A stretch of DNA of 64,000 nt from Allodiplogaster sudhausi (GCA_945643635.1 CALZFC010000020.1:4732501-4796500); one strand, 5' to 3'. Positions 22,511 through 33,577 are shown, numbered from the stretch's first letter. Numbers and translations: made by a program. Notes: generated by a model from the sequence alone, not told the origin.

Positions 22511-25500
22511 ATGAGGAGGGAACTCGTGTTTCGACTGGCTATGGTTTCGGAGACATGTCAGCGGCGTCTTTGTGCGTCTGCCAAGAATGCAACAGTGGCA
22601 TCGAGACTGCGTTCAGTGTACGACGCGGCGAAGCGGAACGTAGACGAGATCGTGCCACGCAGCAGAGTCCATCCACGGGCCGTCTTCGTCAACAATGAGA
22701 TTGACCTCTCGTCTGTACAGGTTTCCTCACTTCTATTTCATGTTCTATCATGTTATTTCCGTCAAATGGAATTTACATTATTGAAAGAAGTAACACTTCC
22801 TTAATATCCGGTTCATAGGTTTACTTAATCGAACCTATTATGCCAGATCTATGGTTTCGACTACGACTACACACTGGCCGTTTATAAGAGAGAATTGAAT
22901 AATCTCATCTATCGCCTCGCAGTCGAAAGGCTCGTTTCTCATTATAACGTCAGTTGTACTGGCGACTTTATTTTTCAGAAGGCAAATTCAGTTGTGTAAA
23001 CACATATTCCTTATAGTAGTAGGGAAAAATTTAATAGGAGAGGACAGTAAATCTAATTGCTACAGTATCCTCCTGATCTTCTGGCGATACCGTACGATCT
23101 TGAATGGGCAATTCGTGGATTACACTATGACGTGCAGAAGAGTTGCCTGCTGAAAGTGGATGCCTTCTCTCACATTCAAAAGGGTTAGCCAGGCCATCTT
23201 ATGTGATTCTAGTTGGTACATGTGAGAGAGAGAGAGAGTACTATCTTCCTGAAGCTAAAGGTAAGAATGCAGAGTTCTTTTTTTAAGTAGTTTAAATAGT
23301 TAGCTGCTGGCTGATCACAGATGGACATGTTAACATGTTAAGGGACTGTGCACAGAGGCCGAAGAAAATTAACGGACGATGAAATTTACAAGTTGTATGG
23401 ATCGTACTATCTTCCTGAAGCCAAAGGTAGGAATGCAGACTTCTTTTTCTTAAATAGTTGAAATAAGAAGGGGACTCTATTTTGAAATGGATTCCGTGTT
23501 CTTTAGGAGAAAATCGCAAATTCACGATAATTGTAATGTAAATAGTTTATAGGACGTGAATTTCCCCAGCTGATTGACCTCTTTTCCTTGCCCTGGGCTG
23601 GCCTCCTCTCAACTGCAGTGCAGTACATGGATGAAATGAACATTCGCTGCGACCCTTCAGTACTCCATGATGACATCGCGGTTCGTAGTTTCTTTTGATA
23701 CTCGTTCTTTTTTCTGTTCCTTTTATTTCTCTCTTCACACCCCTCCATTCTCTCTCTCTCTCTCTTCCTCTCTCTCACTCTCTCTCTCTCTGCCTCTCTC
23801 TCTTTAGTACTTTCATTCTTGAATGACATGGTTTAGGCCAGCGTTGGCTATGTGCACACATCTGGCCAGTTGTACAGTGAAGTGAGTGCTGACTTGGAGA
23901 GATACGTGCATAAGAACAACGGGCTGGGCGAGTATCTCACGAAGCTCGTGAATGCTGGGAAGCAGCTCTTCATGGTCACCAACAGCCCATTCCATTTCAT
24001 GTTATTCCTTCTTTCGTTATTTCTCTTGATGTTTTTTTTTCGTTTTTATTTTGTGGAATGAGATTGTTCGTAAACGACTCTTTGGAAATGATCCTAAAAT
24101 ATTATCAGAGAAAGCACAAGCTGATTTTCAGCTGAATAATTCGTGCAATAACCTTTTCCCCCATTTGTCTACATTCTGAAGTCTTTCTTTATATCCGGTT
24201 GCGCAGGATGTTTGATAGCTTGGGATTGATTATGTTTATTCTTATAATTGTGAGCAGTGTTGAATGTAATTTATTAATTACAGGAACGCTGGGATGGAGT
24301 TTATGCTTGGGAGTGACTGGAGACGACTCTTCACTCACATAATAGTGCAGTCGAAGAAGCCGTCTTTCTTTCATGGCTCATCCCCATTCAGGTTTATTCA
24401 TTTATATTTCGAGCTCGCTTACCAATTTGGTACTCTACCTGTTCATATTTCAGAGAATACGATGAGACAACCGGGAAGCTTCACTACCATATTGTTGGAA
24501 AGCTACAGCAAGGCAAAATATATGCTGGTGTCAGTGTACATTCTTATTTGATTACCTTTTTAGTCTCCTTTTTTACGTCTTTACAGGGTAACATCGATGA
24601 ACTCGCCGCAAAAGCTGAGTTCGGTACCAAGGGAGTTCTCTACTTTGGTGATCACATCTACACTGATCTCGCGGATCCCATGTTGAGGTTTGCAAACAGG
24701 GCGATTGATTTTTGTCGACGAAAAAATGGATATCCATACTTTATGCGAACTTTGTAGGTATTTTAGAACATAGATACATGAACATGAAAATAAAGTTTCT
24801 TCCCTGAAGATGGATGAAGCTCTTTTTCCCTCAAAAATGTTTAGTTAGCTGGAAGGAATTTCCATTCCATGGTCATGGGTATCCTTCTTTTTCTGCTGCA
24901 GACTTGGCTGGCACACAGCAGCCATTGTGCCCGAGCTGGCACGAGAGATCAGAACGCAGAACAGCGAAGAGTACCGAGAGAAGATCACGTGGCTGGAGAC
25001 ACTCACTCTACTTATCGAAGAAGAGAAGGCAGCCGTTGCTGCCAATCCAGATGCTGTGCAGATTGTGCAGCAGTGGCAAGAGGAAAGAGAACATCTGAGG
25101 TTAGCATATCTCTCTCTCTCTCCCTCTCCCTCTCTCCTACTTCTCTCTCTCTGATCTCTCATCCGCTTTCATCCATTATTCTTGTCCACTCCATTTTCAT
25201 AAATCGGATGCAATGAATTGATGAAAAGCGGTGGTTTGCAGAGAAGAGGTGAAGGTGATGTTCAACCCGCAGTTCGGCTCTCTCTTCCGCACGTACAGCC
25301 AGATGACCTTCTTCAGCCGGAGACTCTGTCGCCTTGCCGACGTGTACACTTCTCGCCTTCCGAATCTCCTGGCTTACGACGTGAACCAGAGCTTCTTCCC
25401 CCGCAGAAACGCCCTCCCTCACGAGAGTCTCAATGCTGTGCCAACCGTGTCCAGGCAGTACGTTGGCAAGATCACGAGTGGCCTGGCCAAGGACTCGTCA

Positions 25501-25581
25501 ACCCCTTCTACCGTGTCCAGGCAGTACGTTGGGAAGATCACGAGTTGCCTGGCCAAGGACTCGTCAACCCCTTCTAGCTGA
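22511..25581 (+). CDS. NT5DC2: 5'-nucleotidase domain-containing protein, NT5DC2/3 type (HAD superfamily)
   Basis: Member of the cytosolic purine 5'-nucleotidase-like HAD family. Exons: 22511-22720, 22847-22948, 23066-23183, 23343-23426, 23553-23680, 23837-24000, 24284-24391, 24454-24529, 24587-24687, 24902-25099, 25242-25581. All phases fit and give 542 residues. Seen: VFVNNEIDLS before the HAD motif I GFDYDYTLAVY (both nucleophile-loop Asp present); motif II LFMVTNSPF; VQSKKPSFF; motif III/IV in KGVLYFGDHIYTDLAD; GWHTAAIVPEL; and FGSLFRTYSQMTFFSRRL near the end. The Arg-rich N-terminus may be a mitochondrial presequence, or an upstream exon may exist, since an acceptor-like CAG lies 15 bp before the ATG. 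The last exon carries a 66-bp perfect-frame tandem duplication, giving an unusual repeated 22-residue tail. Confidence 0.92.
23238..23301 (+). repeat. Duplicated exon tail plus 5' splice site in the NT5DC intron
   Basis: This 64-bp stretch repeats, with a few changes, positions 23404-23459, which are the last 23 bases of exon 4, its donor site and the start of the following intron. The copy lies in the preceding intron, downstream of a short GA run, and keeps a good GTAAGA donor. It carries no acceptor of its own. Confidence 0.85.
25444..25575 (+). repeat. 66-bp coding tandem duplication at the NT5DC C-terminus
   Basis: Two adjacent 66-bp units (25444-25509 and 25510-25575) differ at only a few bases, one change giving Gly to Cys. 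The stop follows two codons later. The insertion keeps frame and extends the protein by 22 residues. Confidence 0.95.
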
Positions 25582-26142
25582 GCCCTTTTAATGAGCCTGC
25601 TATATATAGTTAGAGGTCCATTTTAATTAGGTTTAGATTAGAAATTCTTCCCATTGTGTCCCATATTCGTATAGGTAGTTTTCACTTAGAATTAGAATGT
25701 CGTCTACGGTCGACTACGGTATGTTAGTTTGTACAAACCTGATGAGGTCATCTTTCATAATACCCAGTGGCTAAGTATTGTCGACTTTTCTTTCAGGTCT
25801 ATGACAGTTGCCTTGAAGAATATGCTGCACTGATAAATGGTGTTTTGGGCTTTGAACAACTTATTTCCTGCCCTACACGCCTTTTATAACCCACTATATT
25901 CTATTCTTGTCTCTTTCTCTGCTTTTCTTATCTTTTGCTCTATAATTCGCGACTAATATTAATCAGATAAATAGCACATCACCGGAAACAACTATTTGGT
26001 GGTTCCTTGAAGCCTCATAGAACATGAGGAAGCTGAACTCGTTATATTTCAGCAGGAATAGGTCAGCGTGCTGAAATAGACAATCTAAATATATTTTTTT
26101 TAAGAAAGGAGGAACACGCATGCGAGCGAGGTAAGGCTGTCG
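25450..26142 (+). repeat. Segmental duplication, copy A (3' end of the NT5DC gene)
   Basis: The end of the coding sequence and about 560 bp of 3' flank match 63228-63837 in the same orientation, with substitutions and small indels. Landmarks shared include the stop codon context, CTATATATAGTTAGAGGTCC and, at the end, GAGCGAGGTAAGGCTGTCG. The similarity stops where a hairpin element begins. Confidence 0.9.
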
Positions 26143-26470
26143 GGCAAACAGGGATATACACCCATACACCCAGCATACACCTAACATACATTCGCATACA
26201 CCCGTGGTGTATATTCCTATGTTTGGGTGCTCTGGTGAAAAGCGAATGGCAAATAAATGGTAATGGCCAAGTATCCCCGTGTTTTGGCCAATTAATAGGG
26301 CAAGACTACTAGTTTACTGATACTCGTCCTACCATTAATGAACCATTTCTGTGAAATATTGCAAGTTTTGCACCATTTCACCATTACCTCGCAGGAAATT
26401 GGACCATTCGCTTTTTACCAGAGTGTATGTAGGTGTATGCTGGGTGTATGGGTGTATATTGCTAGATAAC
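26143..26470. mobile_element. Hairpin (MITE-like) element with long inverted arms
   Basis: The left arm (about 26150-26260) and right arm (about 26385-26466) are inverted copies: TATACACCCATACACCC at 26155 pairs with GGGTGTATGGGTGTATA at 26442-26458, and CTCTGGTGAAAAGCGAATGG near 26230 pairs with its complement near 26400. No coding capacity. This matches a non-autonomous foldback or MITE. Related termini occur at 63862-63965. Confidence 0.75.
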
Positions 26471-26652
26471 AGAAAAGAGAAAAGGTAACAGAGAGAGAGA
26501 GAGAGAATAAGAGAGCGAGAAAATAGAGAAACCAGGCAGGCATGTTGGAACAGTGCCCTTCGTAGCATGAAGAAGTCGTAGTTCTTGTCGCAAGAGATCA
26601 GAAAAGACGTTGCCGAGGCGTAGAAGGACAACTAAACAAGAAAGTTTAAAAA

Positions 26653-26770
26653 AAGTTCTCTCTTTCACTCTCTCAGTCTCTCTCTCCCTCTTCCCCTCTA
26701 TCACCCTCTCTTTCTTCCTCTCTCCCTTCCTCTCTTTATCTCCCTCTCCCTCTCTCTCTTTCTCCCTCTC

Positions 26771-26820
<50 letters not shown>
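26653..26820 (+). repeat. CT-rich microsatellite
   Basis: (CT)n with CCCT interruptions over about 165 bp, ending in a pure (CT) run. Confidence 0.9.
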
Positions 26821-26821
<1 letters not shown>

Positions 26822-27617
26822 TCCTCGCTCTATCTGTAAATCTACATCCTAGCTCTCTTGCAACTTGATCTCAAACTGAACGAAGAGTGAGATGGGCAAG
26901 AGAATAAGCCAGAAGAGAGTGGAGGAAAGGTGGAGGGCGCAGGATGGCGAGAGAAAGAATATAAGCGAGCTCAGCAGACACGGCACTACTACACCGAGCA
27001 AGAGGCACCACGGGGAGTCAAGACGACCTTTGGAAAACTTTTTGGTGTTACAGTATGCATTCGGGAATCTCACTTAGATTCGGGAATCTCACTTAGAAAT
27101 TTACGGTAGCACTTAATATGCAGCTGTAGCGTCTAATTTCTTTCAGCGTCCTTCCAATTAATGTGGTTTTCTTTGTTTACGAAGTAATTAAACAAATTTT
27201 TTTATATTTTAATTCACGTTCTGGATGAAGCGTGCTGCATACTCATGATCTTCCGTTCGAGCTGCCAGCTACACTACGTTGCCAGATTAGATTAGATAAG
27301 CTATTCAAGCATATTTCGTTTTCTATTCTCGTTTGTTCTTGTTGGCTTGTGGAATACTTATAGCTTCACCGTCTGCTTCCTTCCGCGCCTGTCTCTCGGC
27401 TACCTAAATGGCGATTAATGCATCGGCAATTGGAATTTCGAAAGGACTGGAAGTGCATTTCGAACAAGTTCGACCTTTTTTTTTAAATATATCTTGTTTA
27501 TAGCGTTAATGTTCTTGTTATGTGCGATAAACGTCTACTTTATTCACTTATTATCTTGGATTTTGGCACTAACGAGGACCGTTGGGTTCTGGGTTTTAGC
27601 GATCTTATTGTTAGTGG
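26821..27617. other. Intergenic, no supported gene
   Basis: AT-rich sequence without splice-bounded exons. A 17-bp perfect tandem duplication (ATTCGGGAATCTCACTT) occurs at 27058-27095. Confidence 0.5.
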
Positions 27618-27824
27618 TTATTCTGCGATGTCTTCTTGCATGTGACTGCCATAGAGGGTTCCAGATGCGATGGTGAAGTGTTTTAGAATTGTCCTCCAGC
27701 GCTTCTCCTTGCTCCTTATGCAAGCATATTGTCTCTCCAGCTTCTTAAACGCTGCATGTAACGATTCGATGCCTTGCTCACTCATGGCTCCCCAGCTGCC
27801 ATATTTGGTGAGTGAGTGTGTCAC
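27618..27824 (-). pseudogene. Fragment of a transposon-encoded protein
   Basis: The open minus-strand frame contains GAMSEQGIESLHAAFKKLER followed by a basic helix (RSKEKRWRTILKHF). The pattern SEQ-x-IES-x-HA-x-F recurs in C-terminal parts of repetitive, transposon-associated proteins of many invertebrates. A possible further piece lies upstream on the same strand (about 27890-28000, with TRWGDRFTNRLGLLKEA), but no complete gene can be assembled. Assignment rests on remembered family resemblance; a search would settle it. Confidence 0.4.
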
Positions 27825-28131
27825 TTTAAATCATCCTCTTTTTCCTCTTCCTCATCCTCGTCATCTTCTTCACTCTCCTCCCCCCTCTTCAGAGCCCTGC
27901 GGGCATTGCTAATTGCCTCCTTGAGCAGGCCGAGTCGATTCGTGAAGCGATCTCCCCAACGCGTCTGAGCAGCCTCGCCTCCTCTCTCTTCTGACTCTTA
28001 ACCGAGCTTTTCACCTACAAGCAGCGAATGTACTGGGCTAACTCTCCGTGGCACAGCAAGGCGCTGAGAAGGTATTAGGCTTTGTTCAAGAAGTTTAGCG
28101 GTTGTAGTTGTTTTTTTTGATATAATGGTTT

Positions 28132-28250
28132 CTTGACGTTATGGTTCGCATGCAGTTGCCATTTTCGTGTAATTATGTGCTAATTAAGTGCCAGATGGGA
28201 ATTGCGAGCAAGCACGCCGGTTCGTTCCGAGCGGCCTTGCTGCTAATCAG
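28132..28250 (+). repeat. Diverged direct repeat, copy 1
   Basis: Aligns with 29780-29890: both contain TTGCYATTTTCG, then AATTATGTGCT, then a GC-rich stretch. The reading frame is shared too (LPFSCNYVLI here, LLFSANYVLI in the second copy), so both may derive from one coding ancestor. Neither is a complete gene. Confidence 0.5.
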
Positions 28251-28362
28251 CACTGCGAGAGCTCCTCGCACTCCTTCTCATCGATCCGTCTCGAGTCGCT
28301 GTTGTTTTGTCGCCTCGCCTTCTCGGGAAAAAGGAGAGCAACTGCTTCGCACTTCAAACACG

Positions 28363-28646
28363 GTGGGTTAGGTGTATGGAATTACGGACATTAGAAAAAC
28401 TTGAAATTTTGCCAAAAATTTGGCAAAGGATGGTATCTCAAGAATGCTTTAAGGGAAATCGTGCCGAGAGCCTAATCAGTTCAAAATTTGGGCAGAGAAA
28501 AGACGAAATAGTATTTTATTTTAGTGTGAAGTGCCAACTACCGTAATAGCCTCATATTTAGTGCAGCTTGGTACCGTAACCACGTTTTTCTCATAATTCG
28601 TACGGTCACACTAAAAAATCTCTAATGTCCGCCTTGACCCACCGTG
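28363..28646. mobile_element. MITE-like inverted-repeat element
   Basis: Starts ACGGTGGGTTAGG and ends CTTGACCCACCGT. The inverted arms also share GGACATTAGA / TCTAATGTCC. Length about 284 bp, no coding capacity. A related, more diverged element lies at about 28820-29103. Confidence 0.6.
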
Positions 28647-28819
28647 CAAAAGCAACTGCTTAGCAGTTCAAAACGCACACCTACCCCACCACTTACGGAC
28701 TTCTATTACACGCATTTTTACCTGCTATGCATCTTTGCAAGTGCGTAGCAGCTGCTAAATGAGAGCGAAGCCTGATTTAAACAAACCAACACCGAACCAC
28801 GGAGAGTTAGCGCGGTGCA

Positions 28820-29103
28820 AATTCAACACTTAGATAAAAGTACAGTATGAAAGAATTCGTGTAATGAGTTCTCAAATTTCAAAATTTTGAGCGTACTTTT
28901 ATTTTGTTGTACCGTATATTCCGGATATGATACTGCACTAAAAATTTTTTACATAGTGTCGTTTATTTAGTGTAACCGTAACTATGCTTTTATTTAGTGC
29001 GGGATGACGCAGAAGTGCCAAATACTGTAACGTTTCTTAAGATTAGTCAATATCGCGACGCCACACTACAATCTTCTCTAAGTGTCGTCTTAACACCCCG
29101 TGG
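28820..29103. mobile_element. Diverged relative of the 28363 MITE
   Basis: Its right end (CCACACTACAATCTTCTCTA, then GTCTTAACACCCCGT) aligns with the right end of the previous element (CACACTAAAAAATCTCTAAT, then CCTTGACCCACCGT). Both carry repeated TTTATTTAGTG-type sequence inside. Confidence 0.4.
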
Positions 29104-29779
29104 AACCTGTATCATTGTTGGACACTGCAGTAGCGACATTTGACTACTGAGTTGCTCGCGTCGCAGTAGCTCGAATTAACGGAAGAGCATGCACGTATGA
29201 ACGGGGAGAACCTGTAACAAACGAGAGTCATATCCCACAACCGGCATTAGAAAATGCGACCGAATTTAACCAACATTTTTTTGCGAGTAAGACTCGACAA
29301 TGCCACTTCACTTAGAATCGCTGAAATAGAGACTATTTAGGCCTGGTTTATAATCAAGGTAACATTTAACATGCAAGAATTACATTGAAAAAGTAGCCAA
29401 AGTCTGAACATATTGGACAACAGCTACTCCAGGTCAAATGTTAAATTTTTAATTTTCTTTCATTGTTCAGTAATGATAATCGCTTCGAGAATATTGAGCA
29501 TTCAAATATTAGCAGCGAAGTAGTACTAATTGTAAGCTATGCAACTGCTTAGCAATTCAATAGTCGTTCGTTTGAGAACGACTACCCCACCACTTTAGCA
29601 CTGCTATTTCAAATTTTCGCTGCTAAATGACAACTTCGCTTCTTTTTCGCTGCGAAGCAGTTGCTCTCCTTTTTCCTGAGTTGTCTCTTCCTCCAGCGAA
29701 GCTGTCGGTTAATGAAATGTGATTGCAACTTGAACAAATCTGAGGATCGTTGCACTTTGTTTGTGATTTAGTGGTTCTC

Positions 29780-29890
29780 ATTAACCTTGCGCTTGCTATT
29801 TTCGGCCAATTATGTGCTCATTATTCTTTTAGTTACGCAATGTCAGCAGGCGCGCAGTCTTTTCGGGCGGTGCTACGGCTTGCCCAGTCA
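29780..29890 (+). repeat. Diverged direct repeat, copy 2
   Basis: Partner of 28132-28250 (see that entry). The frame continues to a stop at 29993 without recognisable domains. Confidence 0.45.
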
Positions 29891-30763
29891 GAAGAAGGAT
29901 GACTGCGTTGTCATCACTACCGATGACTGCGTCGTAAAACTAAGCTTTCGATTTAGCCGAGCGCTGCTTGATCTAAAACAGTTAGGAACTTAAAGCGGGT
30001 GCGGATTTTTTATATGCACAGTTGGTTTTTTTATTCTACTTGAGCGATTTGTCGGATTCAAGAGGATTGTGCTGACCGTGCCGTTCTCATAGTTGCCATG
30101 GCGCAACTAGAACCTTCTCGTCGTTCTTTTCGCTAGTTTATGATGATTATTTTAACAATTGCCAATGTTATTCCTTCTAGAATGAAGATGTGCGACTCTG
30201 ATTGGTGTCGCACCTAGCGACATTCCAGCGAATACTACAAGAGTTCTGTTGTACAGACATTTTTGCACATGAGGACTGTGCGCGCAGGGGCAAGAAAGAG
30301 GAAGGAAAGAAGGGTAGGGTGCCTCTCGGGGTCTTATGCTCCTTCTACCTCTTGACTCTTGCCTCCTGACGCCGACTCTGTGCTCGTAGACCTGTTCCGT
30401 ATAAACTAAGAGAGCCTTTAAACTTACAAGTTTATTAAGCAATCTTATATATAGGAATAATACAGGAAAGAGACACGGGAAGTGGCTTATCTATGCACTT
30501 CAACTATCAGATGAATACCAGTTGTAGATCACGAGGAAGGGAGAACGAGGAAGATGATTACGATGAACTTGTATGAAGAGAAAGAAGTAACGTGGAAGAA
30601 ATTCTTGAAAAGAATGAGAAGTCTTCGTGTGATAAGAAAGAGAGAGATGGAAGAGGTTGTGGAGGCGGACCACCACGGAGGCGCCAAGCTTGGTCGCCAA
30701 ACCCTTAAAGAACGGTAGAATGCGCGATGACCGGCATGCTGCTATGTCAAATACTCGTTGCAG

Positions 30764-31361
30764 ACATCTTCTCCTCGTGATGATTCGGTGCTACCGTATC
30801 CCCTGGTATACGTCTCTCCGACCGGAATCATCTCGGTGATGCTCCAGAACGAAGTTGTCGTCGAGATGGCAGTCGACCGCAGCATTCGAGTTGTGCTCCA
30901 CGACGGATTCGCTGTTCGTTTGAGAGACTGAGAGAGTTGGTTAGAGAGGAGAGAGAGAAGAAAGAGAGAGAGAGAATAAGAGAAAGAATTCGTGCCAAGA
31001 AGGCGATGGTGAACGCGCGTGGCACGGCGGCGGATATCCTCCATCCCTGTAGCCGCGTCGTTCAGAGCAACGAGAATGTCTTCGCCCGATTCAGTCCGTT
31101 TCCTTCCATAAGAATCTAAGCTAATATTCTCTCTTGATAGTATTGAATCCTTTGAGTGTCGACAAACGAGGGTATTTGGTTTATATGAGATTATTTTCTT
31201 TCTTTCTTTCTCTATACATTTAAAATGACCTTTAATCTCTATTCATTTCTTATTTGGTTGTCTCCCACTTCAGTGACTCTTTCTCGCCACTCGGTTATGA
31301 AAGAACTCCGAGAAGCCAACTTCGACCTCGTCTCTTCGATCTCTGCGGGCTTGGTTCGTTG
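30764..31361 (+). CDS. 3' part of an unrecognised conserved-looking gene
   Basis: Three exons that chain in phase: 30764-30913 (after CGTTGCAG, donor GTTCGT), 31000-31093 (donor GTCCGT) and 31270-31361, ending in TGA. Encoded landmarks: PYPLVYVSPTGIISVML, then VEMAVDRSIRVVLHDGFA, then ARGTAADILHPCSRVVQ, and the C-terminus HSVMKELREANFDLV. The alternation of short beta-like segments with HPxxRxxQ looks like a conserved domain, but I do not recognise the family. The donors GTTCGT and GTCCGT are also used by well-supported genes in this window. Upstream exons were not found with confidence; 30,100-30,760 has only fragmentary open frames. Confidence 0.5.
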
Positions 31362-32096
31362 AATCGGCTTCGATCACGAAGAAGTGTGAGATGTCATCCT
31401 CCTTCGTTTATTTTTCAATCTTTTATTCTAACAAGCCCTCGATGTTAATTATTATGCCGCAAAGCGGGTTTATTATGGAATATTCCTTGTAAATTGGTTG
31501 GCAATGATTGCTGTATGAATGTTCATCTTAAAATTAAGAAGACGACTTATTTTTAGTCAGTATTATAAGAATACTTGTTGTTTTTCAAATCCGGTGACCT
31601 CTTCTTGTGCTACTTCTTCTCGTTGCCTTCAAGCAGCTTGTATAATTGCTTTTACTTCCATTCTGTGCCATTGCTAATGCTGATTTTCCTTGTATATTGT
31701 TGATTTTCCTTCCCCTGCATTCTATGTCGTGTGTTCGCTGATTTTCCCTGTATAATATTGCTTAGAACAATCCCTTAGCCATGCGTTCACTTTTAGATTG
31801 TCTTCCTTGTAAAATAGGTTTTTTATTGCTGTAAATGGGAGCCCTGAAAGACGCGCGATATAAAGTGCGCTGTGGAATTGTGTTTAATACAAAGTGAAAT
31901 ATACAAACTAAAGTGAAGATGAATGGGAAGGTGCATGGTTACATTCACAAATAATGCCTGGTGCACCTAACGAAACAATCCTGCCAGTAGGCCTTCCTGC
32001 GCGCTTTTGGAAGGCTGATCGACAGGCATGCTGACAGGCCTTCCACAATCCTGTCAGTTAGCCTGTTTTGATTTACAGAGTTTTTCATCGCTTTCT
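31362..32096. other. Intergenic, no gene seen
   Basis: AT-rich sequence. At 31960-32065 there is a cluster of short imperfect direct and inverted copies of AATCCTGYCAGT and AGGCCTTCC, possibly a small foldback element. Confidence 0.4.
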
Positions 32097-32255
32097 TCAG
32101 CAACGAAGGCTGGCGCCGCCGGCTTGGCCTGTAGGCTCGACTATGCTGCCCCAGAACTGTTCGGCGGCCGTATTGAACAAGTAGTCTTGCTCTGCTAGTC
32201 TACCTGCAATTCTCGGTACGACGTCGACGGCAAACTGCGTCAAAGCGCATGTTCT
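32097..32255 (-). CDS. Probable terminal exon of an unrecognised minus-strand gene
   Basis: Open for 53 codons after an acceptor-like TAG, with coding-like composition (LTQFAVDVVPRIAGRLAEQ, then DYLFNTAAEQFWGSIVEPTG) and a normal stop. It lies directly outside the left edge of the 4.5-kb array. In the ancestral single-copy arrangement it may have followed the exons inside the unit. Family not recognised. Confidence 0.35.
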   Translation of the reverse strand, partial: RTCALTQFAVDVVPRIAGRLAEQDYLFNTAAEQFWGSIVEPTGQAGGASLRC

Positions 32256-32674
32256 CTACTCAAAAACAAAATATGCAAAAGAAACATTGATATGACATAT
32301 AAAACAAACGCAATCAACAATGTATTACAATAAAAAAACATTGTTCGCAAGTTGCATTAATTATCCGAACTTTTTTTGAAACAATTGCGACCGAACTTTC
32401 AATGTCGGAACTTTTCTTCTCTGTGTGATGGAGAGGCAGAGAGCAGAGAGAATGGCAATATCAAGTCAACATAATTTGATGAGAAGCATCATTCCCCGAT
32501 TGGATGAGCGAGGAGCTTGTCAAAATTAGACACAGCATAATACGTTAGAGAAGAGAGAAGAGATGTCTCTGGAAGGAGTAAGAGGAAAGATGCAGAGAAA
32601 GAAGGATAAAGAGAGAAAGGAGAAAACAGTGAAGATAGTGAGAGAGAAAGAGAGAGAGAGAAGCAGAGACTGAC

Positions 32675-32806
32675 TCCAATATGCAGCTCAGCCCCGGGCG
32701 ACCCTTTGGCTGCCGCCCACGCCACCTGATGCGCGAGGGGGTTCTGTGGCTCTGCGCTGTATGTGCTTGACGAAGTCATGCGAGAAGCGAAGGGTTCCGG
32801 ATTCAA
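32675..32806 (-). other. Exon-like segment at the left end of the unit (copy 1)
   Basis: Minus-strand segment ending in a good donor (GTCAGT at 32674-32669). Two frames are open: one gives SAEPQNPLAHQVAWAAAKG, the other SGTLRFSHDFVKHIQRRA. Copies lie at 37208-37339, 41733-41864 and 46259-46390. The true frame and gene are unresolved. Confidence 0.35.
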
Positions 32807-32816
32807 CTATTTATAC

Positions 32817-32817
<1 letters not shown>

Positions 32818-32866
<49 letters not shown>

Positions 32867-32868
32867 TT
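32818..32868. repeat. (AT)n microsatellite in the array unit
   Basis: Pure AT dinucleotide run followed by GTATATATATATTTATG. Its length differs among the four units, being longest near 41878-41918 and 46405-46442. Confidence 0.95.
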
Positions 32869-33577
32869 ATGTATGTTTACGTTCTTCCCTCACTGTCGAA
32901 CACCTACCGTATATCTGAAATGGATGCAAAATGCTAAAGAATAAGGCGAAAAGCGAAACATTATTTATTCGACCGAGCTGTCCTTTAATAATGTAACAGT
33001 GATAGAGGCGATTCTCAAAAGTGCCAAAGTGGCGCAATCATTGACAACTTCCTTAGATTCATTCGTTTCCTGGGCGAAGAAAGATAAATAACAAAGTAAT
33101 GAGTTACGAATGATGGAAGTAAAACAGCGAGTACTGTTTTAGTATTATTAATAAAGAGTCGGCTGGTGGCTGGTGCGGTGAGTGATGTCATGATTTTTAT
33201 TGATGTAAATGCTCCCTGCTGAACGCGTCAAACACATGGGTAGCCTTTCATACCTTCCTGTCTCTTTATCTCGTTTCAAAGAATATGTCGGAAAGCAAAA
33301 AAAAATTAATGAAATGATTGAAGATATCTCTTTCTAAACAAATATATAAATGATTCATTAAACTTTAGAGAAATTATTTCTCTTAGAAGGGATTAAAAAA
33401 AACTTCATCACAACTTATCAGAATCAAATTATCGTAAGAAAATCTGTAGCAATATGTGAACAACTTAAGAACGACCGCCTATGCCTACTGTCCTGAATTT
33501 CAAAGCAACATGTCACAATTAGATTATAAATGGGTTCATTCAATGTAACATGCAAAAAGAACCATCAAAAACAAAAA

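Larger units (their letters stand above)
28335..29681. repeat. Inverted repeat pair flanking the MITE cluster
   Basis: GGAAAAAGGAGAGCAACTGCTTCGC at about 28324-28348 is repeated in inverted orientation at about 29655-29679 (nearly 25 bp perfect). Between them lie the two MITE-like elements and repeats of the CAACTGCTTAGCA / CTACCCCACCACTT type (28655-28700, 29541-29605). This may be a composite nested element about 1.35 kb long; I see no transposase frame inside. Confidence 0.5.

Noticed and set aside
30185..30215. Small hairpin (GTGCGAC...GTCGCAC) considered as a tRNA or ncRNA
   Set aside because: Only one 7-bp stem, with no cloverleaf, A/B box or terminator.
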